DNA from: Amycolatopsis jejuensis
Lineage (GTDB): Bacteria > Actinomycetota > Actinomycetes > Mycobacteriales > Pseudonocardiaceae
Assembly: GCF_000717335.1 (NCBI RefSeq)
Contig: NZ_JNYZ01000059.1
Span: forward strand, 1 to 26,563
Direction of reading: 5' to 3'
DNA: 26,563 bases
Each line of letters begins with the position of its first letter. The stretch's first letter is position 1. Shown here piece after piece: positions 8,430 to 17,249 of this stretch. A model generated the notes under the pieces. That model did no database searches. It worked only from the letters and a program-made list of their open reading frames with translations, and was not told the origin of the DNA. A program made the position numbers and the translations under genes.

Positions 8430-9259
8430 GCGCGTCCTCCGTGGTTCGACAGGCGTTCGTGGACCCAGTCGCCGAGCAGGGTCGCGCTCGACGCGGTGAG
8501 GATCAGCAGGATTGCGGGTGCGGTGGCGAGCCATGGGTTCTCCGCGATCAGCGGCTGCCCGGCGGCGAGCAGGCTGCCCCAGTCCGGGCTGCCGGGCGGC
8601 ACGCCGAGGCCGAGGAAGCTCATCGACGCGAACCCGATGAGCGCGCCGACGAAGTCCAGCAGCACGGTGGCCACCAGCGTCGGCACGATGTTCGGCAGCA
8701 CGTGCCGGAAGATCGCGCGGGACGCGGGCAGGCCAAGTGTCCGCGCCGCGTCCACGTACGGCATCCGCACCTGCACCATCGCCGCGCTTCGGCACAACCG
8801 GATCTCCGACGGGATCGACAGCACCAGCAGCAACCCGGCGGTCACCCAGTACCCGCCGCCCGCGATCCCGACCACCACCGCGGCGACCAGCAACGCAGGC
8901 AACGCGAAAACCAGGTCGGCGAACCGGTTCGCGAGCAGGTCGCGCCAGCCGCCGAAGTACGCCGCGGCCAGCCCGGTGAGACCGCCGATCACCCCGCAGC
9001 CGAGCGCGACCATCAGCGGGCCGAAGACCGCCGCGCGCGCCCCGGCGATGAGCTGGGAGAACACGTCGCGGCCGAGCTGGTCGGTGCCGAGGAGGTGCCC
9101 GTTGCCCGGGCCGCTCACGCCCAGCATCGGGTTCTGCGCGGCCGGGTCCATCGGGGCGAAGAGGTTCCCGGCGATCGCGCACACCACGACCACCAGCAGG
9201 AAAGCCGCGCACGCCGCCACGAGCGGCGAACGCCGTAACACCGAAACCATCGCGCTCAT
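8426..9259 (-). CDS. ABC transporter permease, DppC/OppC type
   Basis: 277-residue inner-membrane subunit of the peptide transporter, with about six transmembrane segments. The GTDQLGRDVFSQLIAGAR stretch after the first segment is the typical OppC N-terminal motif. The cytoplasmic EAA-type loop is YVDAARTLGLPASRAIFRHV, where the ATPase docks. It overlaps the previous permease gene by four bases (9256-9259) and the following ATPase gene by four (8426-8429), as expected for stoichiometric, coupled translation. Confidence 0.94.
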   Translation of the reverse strand: MSAMVSVLRRSPLVAACAAFLLVVVVCAIAGNLFAPMDPAAQNPMLGVSGPGNGHLLGTDQLGRDVFSQLIAGARAAVFGPLMVALGCGVIGGLTGLAAAYFGGWRDLLANRFADLVFALPALLVAAVVVGIAGGGYWVTAGLLLVLSIPSEIRLCRSAAMVQVRMPYVDAARTLGLPASRAIFRHVLPNIVPTLVATVLLDFVGALIGFASMSFLGLGVPPGSPDWGSLLAAGQPLIAENPWLATAPAILLILTASSATLLGDWVHERLSNHGGRA

Positions 9260-10212
9260 CCCTTCGCCGCGGACCGCGTCCGGGGATCGATCAGCAGGGT
9301 CAGGAGGTCGACCAGCAGGTTGACGAGCACCACGAACGCCGCGACGGCGAGCGCGAGACCCTGTACCACCGGCACGTCCTTGGCGGTCACCGACTGGATC
9401 ATCAGGCTGCCCACGCCCGGCAGGGAGAACACCATCTCGACCAGCACGGTGCCGGAAATCGCGACGATCAGCAGCAACCCGGCCGCGGTCACCACCGGCA
9501 GCGCAGTGGTACGCAGGGCGTACTGCACCAGCGTCCGGCGCCGGCTCAGCCCGCGGGCCCGGGCGAAGGTGACGTAGTCCTGCTGCATCACCTCCATCGC
9601 CGCCGCCCGGGTCTGCCGGACGATCAGCGCGACCAGCCCGGTCCCGAGCGCGATGGCCGGAAGCGTGAGGTGCGAAAGCCGGTCGACCACCGAATCGTTG
9701 CCCGCGCCGAACACCGGGAACAGCGAGAACTGCACGCCGAGCAGGTATATCAGCAGAATGCCCACCGCGAACCCGGGCGCGCTCATCCCGACGATCGTCA
9801 GCCCGGAGATCCCGCGGTCGACGCGGCTGCCCCGGCGCATCCCGGCGAGCATGCCCGCCGGGATGCCGATCACGAGCACCAGCACCAGCGCGTACGCCGC
9901 CAGCTCCAGCGTCACCGGCAGCCGGTCGCCGATCAGGCCGAGCACCGTGTCGCTGGACTGTGTCGAGCGGCCGAAGTCGCCGTGCAGCACGGAGGTGAGC
10001 CAGGAGCCGTACCGCACGAAGAACGGGTCGTCGAGGTGGTAGCGCGCGGTGAGCTCGGCGATGACCTCGGGGCTCGACGGCCGGGTGCCCAGCAGGGTCG
10101 CGAGCACCGAACCGGGGCTCAGCTCGAGCAGCGAGAACACCAGCAGGCTCACCACGACCATGATCACCACGGCCGCGAACAGCCGCTTGAGCACGAACAG
10201 CACGATGGGCAT
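9256..10212 (-). CDS. ABC transporter permease, DppB/OppB type
   Basis: 318-residue inner-membrane subunit. It starts MPIVLFVLKRLFAAVVIMVV, the usual first helix of DppB proteins, followed by an extended extracytoplasmic region and a LHGDFGRS motif. The EAA loop reads DYVTFARARGLSRRRTLVQY. ATG 10212 begins five bases after the stop of the substrate-binding protein gene. A longer open frame to 10611 only covers the end of that gene in another frame and was rejected. It pairs with the DppC-type permease, whose start overlaps its stop. Confidence 0.94.
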   Translation of the reverse strand: MPIVLFVLKRLFAAVVIMVVVSLLVFSLLELSPGSVLATLLGTRPSSPEVIAELTARYHLDDPFFVRYGSWLTSVLHGDFGRSTQSSDTVLGLIGDRLPVTLELAAYALVLVLVIGIPAGMLAGMRRGSRVDRGISGLTIVGMSAPGFAVGILLIYLLGVQFSLFPVFGAGNDSVVDRLSHLTLPAIALGTGLVALIVRQTRAAAMEVMQQDYVTFARARGLSRRRTLVQYALRTTALPVVTAAGLLLIVAISGTVLVEMVFSLPGVGSLMIQSVTAKDVPVVQGLALAVAAFVVLVNLLVDLLTLLIDPRTRSAAKG

Positions 10213-10217
10213 CGGGC

Positions 10218-11846
10218 TCAGCCGGCCTTCAGGGCCGACACCCAGGTGCCGTTCACGTCGAGGTCGAAGAACGACAGCTGCCGGTCGAAGGTGAAGCCGC
10301 CGCCGAGCACCGCGACGATGTGCGGGGCGAACAGCGGAAGGTACGGGACATCCGCGGCGACGGCCTTGAGCAGCGTCTGCGTCGCCTGCCAGCGCTGGGC
10401 CTTGTCCGTGGAAGTGGTCAGCTGCGTGTACGCGGCCTCGACCTCCGGGGTCGACCAGTTCGCGAGGTTGAAGCCCTGCGGCCGGATGTTCTCCTGCCCG
10501 GTGACCGAGCCGAGGACCGAGTTCGGGTCGGGGACCGACGGGACGAGGCTCATCGTCTGCATGCCGAGGTGCTTGCCGTCCTTGCCGTGCGCATAGATCG
10601 TGCTGATCCACTCGCTCGCGGTGACCGTCTTCGCGGTGATGGTGACGCCGAGTGGTTTCATGTTCTGCGCGAGGTTCTGCACGACCAGTTCGGACGCCGG
10701 GTCACCGCTCAGCACCGGCACGTCGAGGGAGAACCCGCTTGCATGGGACGACTGGGCCAGCTCGGCCTTGGCTTTCGCCGGGTCGAGCGCGTATTGCGGA
10801 AGGCTGCCGAGGAACGTCTTCGCCGCGTCGTCCGAGGGGGCGACGTCCACCAGGAGCCCGGGTGCGGCCAAGCCTTTCAACAGCGTGGCGTACTCGCCGT
10901 AACCGGCGGCCATCACGCCTGCCCGGTCGACGGAGTACGCGATTGCGCGGCGCACGTGGATGTCGTCGAGCGGTGCGCTGGACGTGTCCATGGTCAGGAA
11001 GGTGGTGTACAGCGAGGGCAGTTCGTACTTCGTGGTGCCCGGGATCGCTTTCCACTGGTCGACGGTCTTGAGGTTGCTGACCAGCGAGCCCTGCAGCGCG
11101 CCCGAGCGCATGGCGAGCTGCGCGGCGTTGCCTTGGGAGATGAAGCTGAAGTGGATCTGGTCGACCCGCGGGGCGGGGCCGCGGTACTCCGGGTTGCGCG
11201 ACAGCGTGACCTGCTGCGGGGTGTCCTCGGTGACGCGGTACGGGCCAGTGCCGACCGGCACCGCCGCCGCCGTGCCGAGATCCTTTTCGTGCGCCTTGGC
11301 GAACTCGGCCTGCTGGATGAAGCTGACCACCGCAATGCTGGCGCGGGCATTCGGCACCGGATGCTTTGTCTTCACCGTGACCTCGAGCGGGCCACTCGCG
11401 GACACCGACGAAACCCAGTCGATGTTGCCCGCGGTCTGCGCGCCCGCCTTGGCGTCACCCGCGTGCTGGAGGCTCCACACGACGTCCGCGGAGGTGAGTG
11501 GTTTGCCGTCGGAGAACTTCACTCCCGGCCGGAGCGTGTACACGAGCGTGGTCGGGTCCGGCTCGGCCACACTCGTCGCGAGGCCCGGGGACACTTCACC
11601 GGTTTCGGACACCAGTTCCAGCTTTTCCGTGACCGGAGCCATGATCTGCATGATGTTGCCGTCGAAGTCCTTGGTGATGTCCAGGGAAATCGGCGCCGCA
11701 GGCAACGCGAAGGTGAAACTCGCCGCCGCACCCCCGGCTCCCCCGGACGCGGGTTGCCCGGTGCACGCTGCGGTGAGGAGAATGGCGACGGCGGCCCCCG
11801 GGATTATCAGGCCCCATTGACCCCACAGCCTGGTCTTCGTTCGCAT
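10218..11846 (-). CDS. ABC transporter substrate-binding lipoprotein, peptide family 5
   Basis: 542-residue secreted solute-binding protein of the DppA/OppA family. It has a charged N-terminus (RTKTR), a hydrophobic stretch and a lipobox-like LLTAAC with Cys28 as the predicted lipid anchor; Thr at -3 makes the lipobox slightly unusual. The mature part shows the family pattern: a TLRPGVKFSDGKPLTSADVV stretch near residue 100, a VGTGPYRV-type segment, and an RRAIAYSVDRAGVM stretch. ATG 11846 has AGGAG five bases upstream and gives a clean signal peptide; the upstream ATG at 11873 is not needed. It is the first gene of the leftward operon, facing the amidohydrolase gene across 174 bases. The ligand class is probably short peptides, though this family also binds opines and other nitrogen compounds. 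Confidence 0.93.
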   Translation of the reverse strand: MRTKTRLWGQWGLIIPGAAVAILLTAACTGQPASGGAGGAAASFTFALPAAPISLDITKDFDGNIMQIMAPVTEKLELVSETGEVSPGLATSVAEPDPTTLVYTLRPGVKFSDGKPLTSADVVWSLQHAGDAKAGAQTAGNIDWVSSVSASGPLEVTVKTKHPVPNARASIAVVSFIQQAEFAKAHEKDLGTAAAVPVGTGPYRVTEDTPQQVTLSRNPEYRGPAPRVDQIHFSFISQGNAAQLAMRSGALQGSLVSNLKTVDQWKAIPGTTKYELPSLYTTFLTMDTSSAPLDDIHVRRAIAYSVDRAGVMAAGYGEYATLLKGLAAPGLLVDVAPSDDAAKTFLGSLPQYALDPAKAKAELAQSSHASGFSLDVPVLSGDPASELVVQNLAQNMKPLGVTITAKTVTASEWISTIYAHGKDGKHLGMQTMSLVPSVPDPNSVLGSVTGQENIRPQGFNLANWSTPEVEAAYTQLTTSTDKAQRWQATQTLLKAVAADVPYLPLFAPHIVAVLGGGFTFDRQLSFFDLDVNGTWVSALKAG

Positions 11847-12020
11847 TTCCGCTCCTGTCCTCCGGTCGGGCACCGAGTGTCACCGATCGGTCCGGCAGGC
11901 CCTATCGACGAACGTCGCGTCGTCCAGCCGGGTGCACTCGACGATTGCTGCTGGCCTCCTCCGGTGCGGGGAAGCAGAGTGAGGGGCCGCAGGTACGTCT
12001 TCCCGAAGGAGTGAAGCCGC
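11847..12020. promoter_or_regulatory. Divergent promoter region of the peptide-use divergon
   Basis: 174 bases separate the leftward transporter operon from the rightward hydrolase operon, so both promoters should lie here. Two palindromes stand out as operator candidates: ACCGATCGGT (11882-11891) and CGACG-AA-CGTCG (11906-11917). The rightward gene has GAAGGAG nine bases before its ATG, and the leftward gene has AGGAG. I could not assign -35/-10 boxes confidently. Confidence 0.5.
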
Positions 12021-13244
12021 ATGTGGCTGGTCGGAGCGACGGTGATCGATGGGACGGGGGCCGATCCCGTGCCGGGACAGTCCGTTCTGGTGGAAGACGG
12101 GAGGATCGCCGCGCTCGGCGGTACGCCGCCAGCCGGAGCGGAGGTCGTCGACCTCACCGGGCTGGTGCTCACGCCCGGCCTGATCGACGCGCACGTGCAC
12201 CTCGGCCTCTCCAGCGACATCACCCGCGCGCACACGTTCGAACTGTCCGCCGCGGAACGGGCCGCGGACATGTTCGAGAACTGCCGCCAGACGCTCGATT
12301 CCGGCTTCACCACGGTCCGCGACACCGGCGGGGTCGACCGGGGCATCGCGGACGTCGTGGCGAGCGGCAAGGTTCCCGGCCCGCGCATCCTCCATTGTGG
12401 ACCGCTGCTCGCGCAGACCGGAGGGCACGGACACCTCGGCGCTGCGTGGGAGGACCCCGCCGACTGGAGCGACCACCACGTTCCCGGGCTGGCCGCTATT
12501 TCGCTGGTGAGTGACGGCGCGGAGGAAGTCCGGAAGAACGCCAGGGAAGCCTTCCGCCGTGGGGCGAGTTTCCTGAAGATGTGCGTGACCGGCGGCGTGG
12601 TCTCGCATTACGACAGCCTCACCGACACGCAGTTCACTTTCGACGAAATCGCTGCCGCGGTTGCCGAAGCGACCGCGCGCAATACTTACGTGACCGTGCA
12701 TGCGCACAACAACCGAGGCCTCCGGATTGCCATCGAGGCCGGGGTGAAATGCGTCGAGCACGGCACGGAGATCGACGGCGAAATGGCGCAGCTGATGGTG
12801 GACCACGGCGTCGCGCACGTACCGACGCTGGCGGTGTGCCACGCTTTGCTGGCCGATTCGACCGAGGCCGGGCTGCCCGCGCACATCGGCGCCCGCGTGG
12901 GTGATGCCATCGACGGACAGCGCCGCGCCATTCTCGCCGGACGCGCGGCCGGCGTCCTGATCGGCTCCGGGTCCGACCTGATCGGCCCGAACCAGCAGCA
13001 CCGCGGCCGCGAGCTGGTACTCCGGTCGGAGATCGAGAACCCGTTGCAGGCACTGGTGTCCGCGACCCGGGACAACGCCAGGGTCCTCCGGATCGACGAC
13101 GAGGTCGGCACCGTCGAACCGGGCAAGATCGCCGACCTTGCCGTTTTCTCGGCGAACCCGCTGAACGATCCGGCGGTGTTCGACGACCCCGCGCGGATTC
13201 CGGTCGTCATCCAGGCCGGGCGCCTCGTGAAGGACCGTCGCTGA
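12021..13244 (+). CDS. Metal-dependent amidohydrolase, prolidase-like (Xaa-Pro/Xaa-Arg dipeptidase type)
   Basis: 407-residue amidohydrolase-superfamily enzyme. The metal site is complete: His58 and His60 in DAHVHLG, Lys186 in FLKMCVTGG (the carboxylated bridging lysine), His227/His229 in VTVHAHN, His247 in VEHGTE, and Asp319 in GSGSDLIGPN. The flanking TPGLIDAHVH and VEPGKIADLAVF segments form the beta-sandwich ends. This layout is that of the imidazolonepropionase-like subgroup, which includes dipeptidases acting on Xaa-Pro, Xaa-Lys or Xaa-Arg. In a cluster with a peptide importer and two peptidases, a dipeptidase or N-acyl-amino-acid hydrolase role fits best. ATG 12021 has a good GAAGGAG upstream. 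No signal peptide is visible, so it should be cytosolic. The exact substrate is unknown. Confidence 0.9.
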   Translation: MWLVGATVIDGTGADPVPGQSVLVEDGRIAALGGTPPAGAEVVDLTGLVLTPGLIDAHVHLGLSSDITRAHTFELSAAERAADMFENCRQTLDSGFTTVRDTGGVDRGIADVVASGKVPGPRILHCGPLLAQTGGHGHLGAAWEDPADWSDHHVPGLAAISLVSDGAEEVRKNAREAFRRGASFLKMCVTGGVVSHYDSLTDTQFTFDEIAAAVAEATARNTYVTVHAHNNRGLRIAIEAGVKCVEHGTEIDGEMAQLMVDHGVAHVPTLAVCHALLADSTEAGLPAHIGARVGDAIDGQRRAILAGRAAGVLIGSGSDLIGPNQQHRGRELVLRSEIENPLQALVSATRDNARVLRIDDEVGTVEPGKIADLAVFSANPLNDPAVFDDPARIPVVIQAGRLVKDRR

Positions 13245-13267
13245 ATCCCCGTCACCCGGAGGTGTGC

Positions 13268-15544
13268 ATGTCCGACAGATACCGCAAAGCCCATTCCCTC
13301 GTCCCGGAACTGCTGCCCGGGATGATGCGCAACCATTCCGTGAAACCGAACTGGACCGGCGAAGGCGACCGGTTCTGGTATCGCCGCGACGCCGACGGTG
13401 GCGGCCACGAATACGTGCTCGTCGATCCGGACGGATTCCAGCGCGAACCGCTTTTCGACCCGGCGGAAATCACCGCCCGGCTGTCGGCGGTGTTCGATGA
13501 TCCGGTCGATTTGGCAGCCACACCCGTCGCGCGGTATCGACAGGACGGTGCCGATGTCCACATTGGACTCCTCGACGGCCGCTCAGCGGTACTCGGTGCC
13601 GATGGGGACACCGCGGTCCCCGGCCCGGATCACGCTGCCCTGCCGAGCCCGGACGGAACGCGCGCGCTCTTCCTCCGCGAGAACAACCTGTGGCTGCGCG
13701 AGAACGATGCGGAGCGTCCACTCACGACAGACGGGGAACCGTTCCACGCCTGGGGCGCAATGCCCGACTACACGCGGGCGATGCTGCCGCTCGCCATCGC
13801 GGACCGGACCCTGCCACCCGCGCTCACCTGCTTCTCCCCCTCCGGCCGGTTCGTGCTCACCGGACGGCTGGACGAACGCGAGATGCCGGAGCACCCGTTC
13901 GTCGACCAGCTGCCGCCCGACCGGGCGCGGCCCCGGCTGCGGCCGTTCCGGTACTACCACGTCGACGAAACGCCGTCGGGCGACCACCAGCTCGCCGTCC
14001 TCGACCTGGAAACCGGCGGGCGCACGATGATCGCCGCCGACGACGACCTGCTGTCGCAGTTCGCGAGCACCGGACCGGACGCGGTCACCTGGAGTTCCGA
14101 CGAGACGAGCGTGTACCTGCTCGTGCACACCACCGGCGCGCGGACCGGATCGCTGGTGCGGGTGGACGTGCAGACCGGCGAGAAGACCGTGGTGCTGTCC
14201 GAAACGGCCGAGCCGATCTACGAAACCAACACCTACCTGTACAGCCTGCCGCTGATCCGGGTGCTGCCGGAGTCGAACGAGGTGATCTGGTTCTCGCAGG
14301 AGGACGGATGGGGACACCTCTACCGGCACGACCTCACCACCGGCGCACGGCTGGGCGCCATCACGAGCGGCCACCTCGCGATCCGCGACATCCTGCGGGT
14401 CGACGAGCGGCGCCGCGAGGTCATCTTCGTCGCCGGATGCGGCGACGGCGGCGAGAACCCGTACTGGCGCAAGGTGTATCGCGCCGATCTCGACGGCGGC
14501 GCAATGACCCTGCTCACCCCGGAACCCGCCGACCACGACCTGATCGCGCCGACGCCGTTCTTCTTCGCCGCGATTTTCGGCGTCACCCCCGCCACCTCGA
14601 TCAGCCCGAGTGGACAGTGGTTCGTCGACCGGGTGTCCACTGTGTCCACTCCGCCGGAAATCCTGTTGCGGGACACCCGAACCGGTGCGGTGGCGGGCAA
14701 ACTGGAGCACACCGACGTCACCGGGCTGCTCGAAGCCGGTTACCCGGTACCCGAGCAGTTCCGGGTGACCGCCGACGACGGCGAGACCGACCTGTGGGGG
14801 TACATCACGCTCCCGCCGGACCTCCCGCCGGGCACGCGGGTGCCGGTGATCGACCTGATGTACGCGGGATTCCAGGTCGTCACCCAGGCGTCGGGCTGGC
14901 TGAGCGGCGGCGGCAACGAGGCGTGGGCGCAGCTGGGAGCGGCGTACGCGGCACTCGGCTTCGCGTCGATCGTCATGGACGGACGCGGTACCTCCGGCCG
15001 GGATCGGAAGTTCCGGCAGTGGACCCACGGCGCACCCAGCGAACCGCGCGGTCTCGAAGACCACGTCACCGCGCTGCGGGCGCTGGCCGAGCGGTACCCG
15101 ATCGACCTCGACCGCGTCGGCGTCACCGGGCATTCCTACGGCGGCTACAACTCCGTGCGTTCGATGCTGTACTTCCCGGAGTTCTTCAAGGTCGCGGTGA
15201 GCTCGTGCGGCGTGCACGACGCGGCGAAGATGCCCCACGGCAGCTGGGACTGGTTCCTCGGCAAAGCCGGCAAGCACGACCCGGAAGCGCTGCGAGACCT
15301 CGGCAACCTGCACCTCGCCGAGCGCCTGCAGGGCAAGCTGCTCCTGCTCACCGCGGACCACGACGCGAATGCCACCATGGACCACACGTTCGCGCTCATC
15401 CGCGCGCTGATCGCCGCGGACCGGCCGTTCGATCTGAAGGTCTGGCCGGGCGGCGACCACTACAACACCACGAACTCCTACACGCGCACCGTGCTGTGGG
15501 ACTACTTCACCGAACACCTGCTGAACTCCCGAGGAGGAGCATGA
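13268..15544 (+). CDS. S9 family serine peptidase, dipeptidyl-peptidase IV-like
   Basis: 758-residue peptidase with a large N-terminal beta-propeller (about residues 60-490) of DPP-IV type and a C-terminal alpha/beta hydrolase domain. The triad is visible: Ser623 in GHSYGGY, the Asp in the TADHDAN segment (697 or 699), and His731 in GGDHYN. It should release dipeptides or cleave short peptides in the cytosol; no signal peptide is seen. ATG 13268 has GGAGG at 13258-13262 with five-base spacing; the in-frame GTG at 13262 overlaps that site and is not the start. It begins 23 bases after the amidohydrolase and overlaps the next gene by four bases. It differs clearly from the other S9 peptidase at 1886 in size and active-site context, so the two probably divide the work. 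Confidence 0.92.
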   Translation: MSDRYRKAHSLVPELLPGMMRNHSVKPNWTGEGDRFWYRRDADGGGHEYVLVDPDGFQREPLFDPAEITARLSAVFDDPVDLAATPVARYRQDGADVHIGLLDGRSAVLGADGDTAVPGPDHAALPSPDGTRALFLRENNLWLRENDAERPLTTDGEPFHAWGAMPDYTRAMLPLAIADRTLPPALTCFSPSGRFVLTGRLDEREMPEHPFVDQLPPDRARPRLRPFRYYHVDETPSGDHQLAVLDLETGGRTMIAADDDLLSQFASTGPDAVTWSSDETSVYLLVHTTGARTGSLVRVDVQTGEKTVVLSETAEPIYETNTYLYSLPLIRVLPESNEVIWFSQEDGWGHLYRHDLTTGARLGAITSGHLAIRDILRVDERRREVIFVAGCGDGGENPYWRKVYRADLDGGAMTLLTPEPADHDLIAPTPFFFAAIFGVTPATSISPSGQWFVDRVSTVSTPPEILLRDTRTGAVAGKLEHTDVTGLLEAGYPVPEQFRVTADDGETDLWGYITLPPDLPPGTRVPVIDLMYAGFQVVTQASGWLSGGGNEAWAQLGAAYAALGFASIVMDGRGTSGRDRKFRQWTHGAPSEPRGLEDHVTALRALAERYPIDLDRVGVTGHSYGGYNSVRSMLYFPEFFKVAVSSCGVHDAAKMPHGSWDWFLGKAGKHDPEALRDLGNLHLAERLQGKLLLLTADHDANATMDHTFALIRALIAADRPFDLKVWPGGDHYNTTNSYTRTVLWDYFTEHLLNSRGGA

Positions 15545-17202
15545 CCACCATCGCCAACGGAGACGACCTTGGCCGGGTCGGCGCCAAGGAAACCACCACC
15601 GGCCACCGCGCCGTCGCCTCCAGCCAGCACACCGTCGTCACGAACACGATGCTCGACACCATGCGGTCCGGCGGCAACGCGGTCGACGCGGCCATTGCGG
15701 GCTGTCTCGTGCAGGCGGTGGTGCAGCAGGACATGACGAACCACACCGGCACCGTGTCCGCGCTGGTGTACGACGCCAAATCCGGCGAGATCGCCGAGCT
15801 GAACAGCATGGGCACGATCATTCCCGGACTCGCCCCGTTCGCGCCCATCCCGGCCGGGAAGGGGATGTACGCGCAGGTGCCGGGTACGCCGCGGGCCGTC
15901 GTGCCCGGGTTCATGCCCGGGATGAAGGCGCTGTACGAGCGGTTTGCCACGCAGCCGTGGGAAAAGCTGTGCGCGCCCGCGGTCCGGTGGGCCGAGGAAG
16001 GGCACGTCGTCACGTCGTTCGAGCACCTCGTGATGGCACAGACGGTGGATTTCTTCCTCTTCACCGAATCCGGCCGGAAGCACTTCACGCCCGGCGGGCA
16101 CCTGCCGCAGGTCGGCGACCGGTGGGTGTCGGCCGAATTGGCGGAGACGATGCGCAACCTCGCCGCCGAGGGACCGGACTACTTCCTCACCGGCAAGTGG
16201 GCACAGGACTTCGTCGCGCGTGGGACCGAGCTCGGCTGGCCGGTCAAACTCGAGCATCTGACGGCAATCCCGCCGCGCTGGGCGTCCGGACATCGCTGGG
16301 AGCACAAGGGAAACACGGTCGTCCAGCAGTCCGCGCCGGAACGGCAGGGCATCTTCTGCCAGATCGTGCTGGGCATGCTGGACGAGCTGGACGTCCCGTC
16401 GCTCGGCCACTGGTCGGAAAACCCGGAGGCGCTGTACTACCTCGCACACGCTCTCCGCCGCGCCGCGCAGGAAACGGGACTGCTCAACGATCCTCAGGTC
16501 TTCGAGGATCCGACGGAAGCGTTGACGGCGAAGGCCTTGATCAAGGGGTTTGCCGCAATCCTGCGGTCCGCCAAGGCCAAAGTGGACCTCACCGAACACG
16601 TGAAGCTCACCCGCGGCATCCCGGCGATGGCCGCGTCCGGCGCGGCGAAGCAACCGGCGGGCAGCTGTGAACTGGCCATTGTGGACGAAGAAGGCAACTG
16701 GGTGCAGATGATGAACACCCTGCAGAGCGGCGGAATCCCGGGCGAGGTCGTCGGCGGGGTGCCGATGGTCGGCAGCCACTGGCTGAACGGCCTCGACTCG
16801 CCGTTCGAGGGCTGGGTGACCGGTGGCGGCCGGATGCGCTCGACGCTGTCGAACACGATGGTGCTGCGCGACGGGAAACCGTGGCTGTCGCTGGGTTCGC
16901 CGGGGAACGTGCACTGCACCGTGCCACAGGTGCTGTCGAACATCCTGGACTTCGGGATGGACCCGTACGCCGCCGACGACGCCCCGCGCTGCCTGCCGTA
17001 CCAGCCGGACCACACGATCTCGGTGGAATCGCGCCTCGCCCCCGGTGTGAGCGAGGGCCTGGCGAAGCTCGGGGTGCTCACCAACCCGCTGCCCGAGTAC
17101 GACTACCACATGGGCACGTACCAGATGGCGTGGCGCGCCGAGGACGGCACGCTCTCCGCCTGCACCGGCCCGCGCCGGGAAGGGCGGGCGAGCGGGTACT
17201 GA
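15541..17202 (+). CDS. Gamma-glutamyltransferase-like Ntn hydrolase, atypical nucleophile
   Basis: 553-residue member of the gamma-glutamyltranspeptidase family. Family features include SGGNAVDAAIAGCLVQAVV (about 42-60), the autoprocessing-site region and, in the small-subunit part, STLSNTMVLRDGKPWLSLGS followed by PGN, matching the substrate-binding Ser-Ser and oxyanion Gly segments of known GGTs. At the processing site, where GGTs have Thr-Thr-His-x-Ser-Val-Val-Asp, this protein reads GSCELAIVD. Counting back from the conserved Asp382 puts Ser375 at the nucleophile position and Cys376 at the second Thr. Such a protein may still self-cleave and work with Ser, or be inactive or changed in reaction. 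No signal peptide is seen, unlike periplasmic GGTs. The start overlaps the S9 peptidase stop (ATGA) and has AGGAGG upstream. It could hydrolyse gamma-glutamyl or other amide bonds released from imported peptides. Confidence 0.88.
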   Translation: MTTIANGDDLGRVGAKETTTGHRAVASSQHTVVTNTMLDTMRSGGNAVDAAIAGCLVQAVVQQDMTNHTGTVSALVYDAKSGEIAELNSMGTIIPGLAPFAPIPAGKGMYAQVPGTPRAVVPGFMPGMKALYERFATQPWEKLCAPAVRWAEEGHVVTSFEHLVMAQTVDFFLFTESGRKHFTPGGHLPQVGDRWVSAELAETMRNLAAEGPDYFLTGKWAQDFVARGTELGWPVKLEHLTAIPPRWASGHRWEHKGNTVVQQSAPERQGIFCQIVLGMLDELDVPSLGHWSENPEALYYLAHALRRAAQETGLLNDPQVFEDPTEALTAKALIKGFAAILRSAKAKVDLTEHVKLTRGIPAMAASGAAKQPAGSCELAIVDEEGNWVQMMNTLQSGGIPGEVVGGVPMVGSHWLNGLDSPFEGWVTGGGRMRSTLSNTMVLRDGKPWLSLGSPGNVHCTVPQVLSNILDFGMDPYAADDAPRCLPYQPDHTISVESRLAPGVSEGLAKLGVLTNPLPEYDYHMGTYQMAWRAEDGTLSACTGPRREGRASGY

Positions 17203-17249
17203 GCCTCGCCGGGTAGAGCCTTGCCGGGTACCCGGCTAATCTCGGCCGG
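17201..17249 (+). promoter_or_regulatory. Tandem repeat, palindrome and leaderless-type promoter before the RidA gene
   Basis: The 47-base gap holds two near-identical 15-mers in tandem (17201-17215 and 17216-17230, 14 of 15 matching) and a perfect 14-base palindrome GCCGGGTACCCGGC at 17223-17236. Directly after it comes TAATCT (17237-17242), a good -10 match, followed by seven bases and the GTG start. There is no ribosome-binding site, so a leaderless transcript beginning at the GTG is likely. The palindrome would sit between the -35 and -10 positions, a classic repressor site. Confidence 0.5.

Noticed and set aside
8430..9212. N-terminal extension of the fused ATPase (859-codon frame)
   Set aside because: It is the permease gene read in the wrong frame; ATG 8429 overlaps the permease stop and begins directly before the first ATPase domain.
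13690..15540. Upstream in-frame extension of the GGT-like gene
   Set aside because: It overlaps the S9 peptidase in another frame and has no homology; the ATG at 15541 has AGGAGG and matches the family start.
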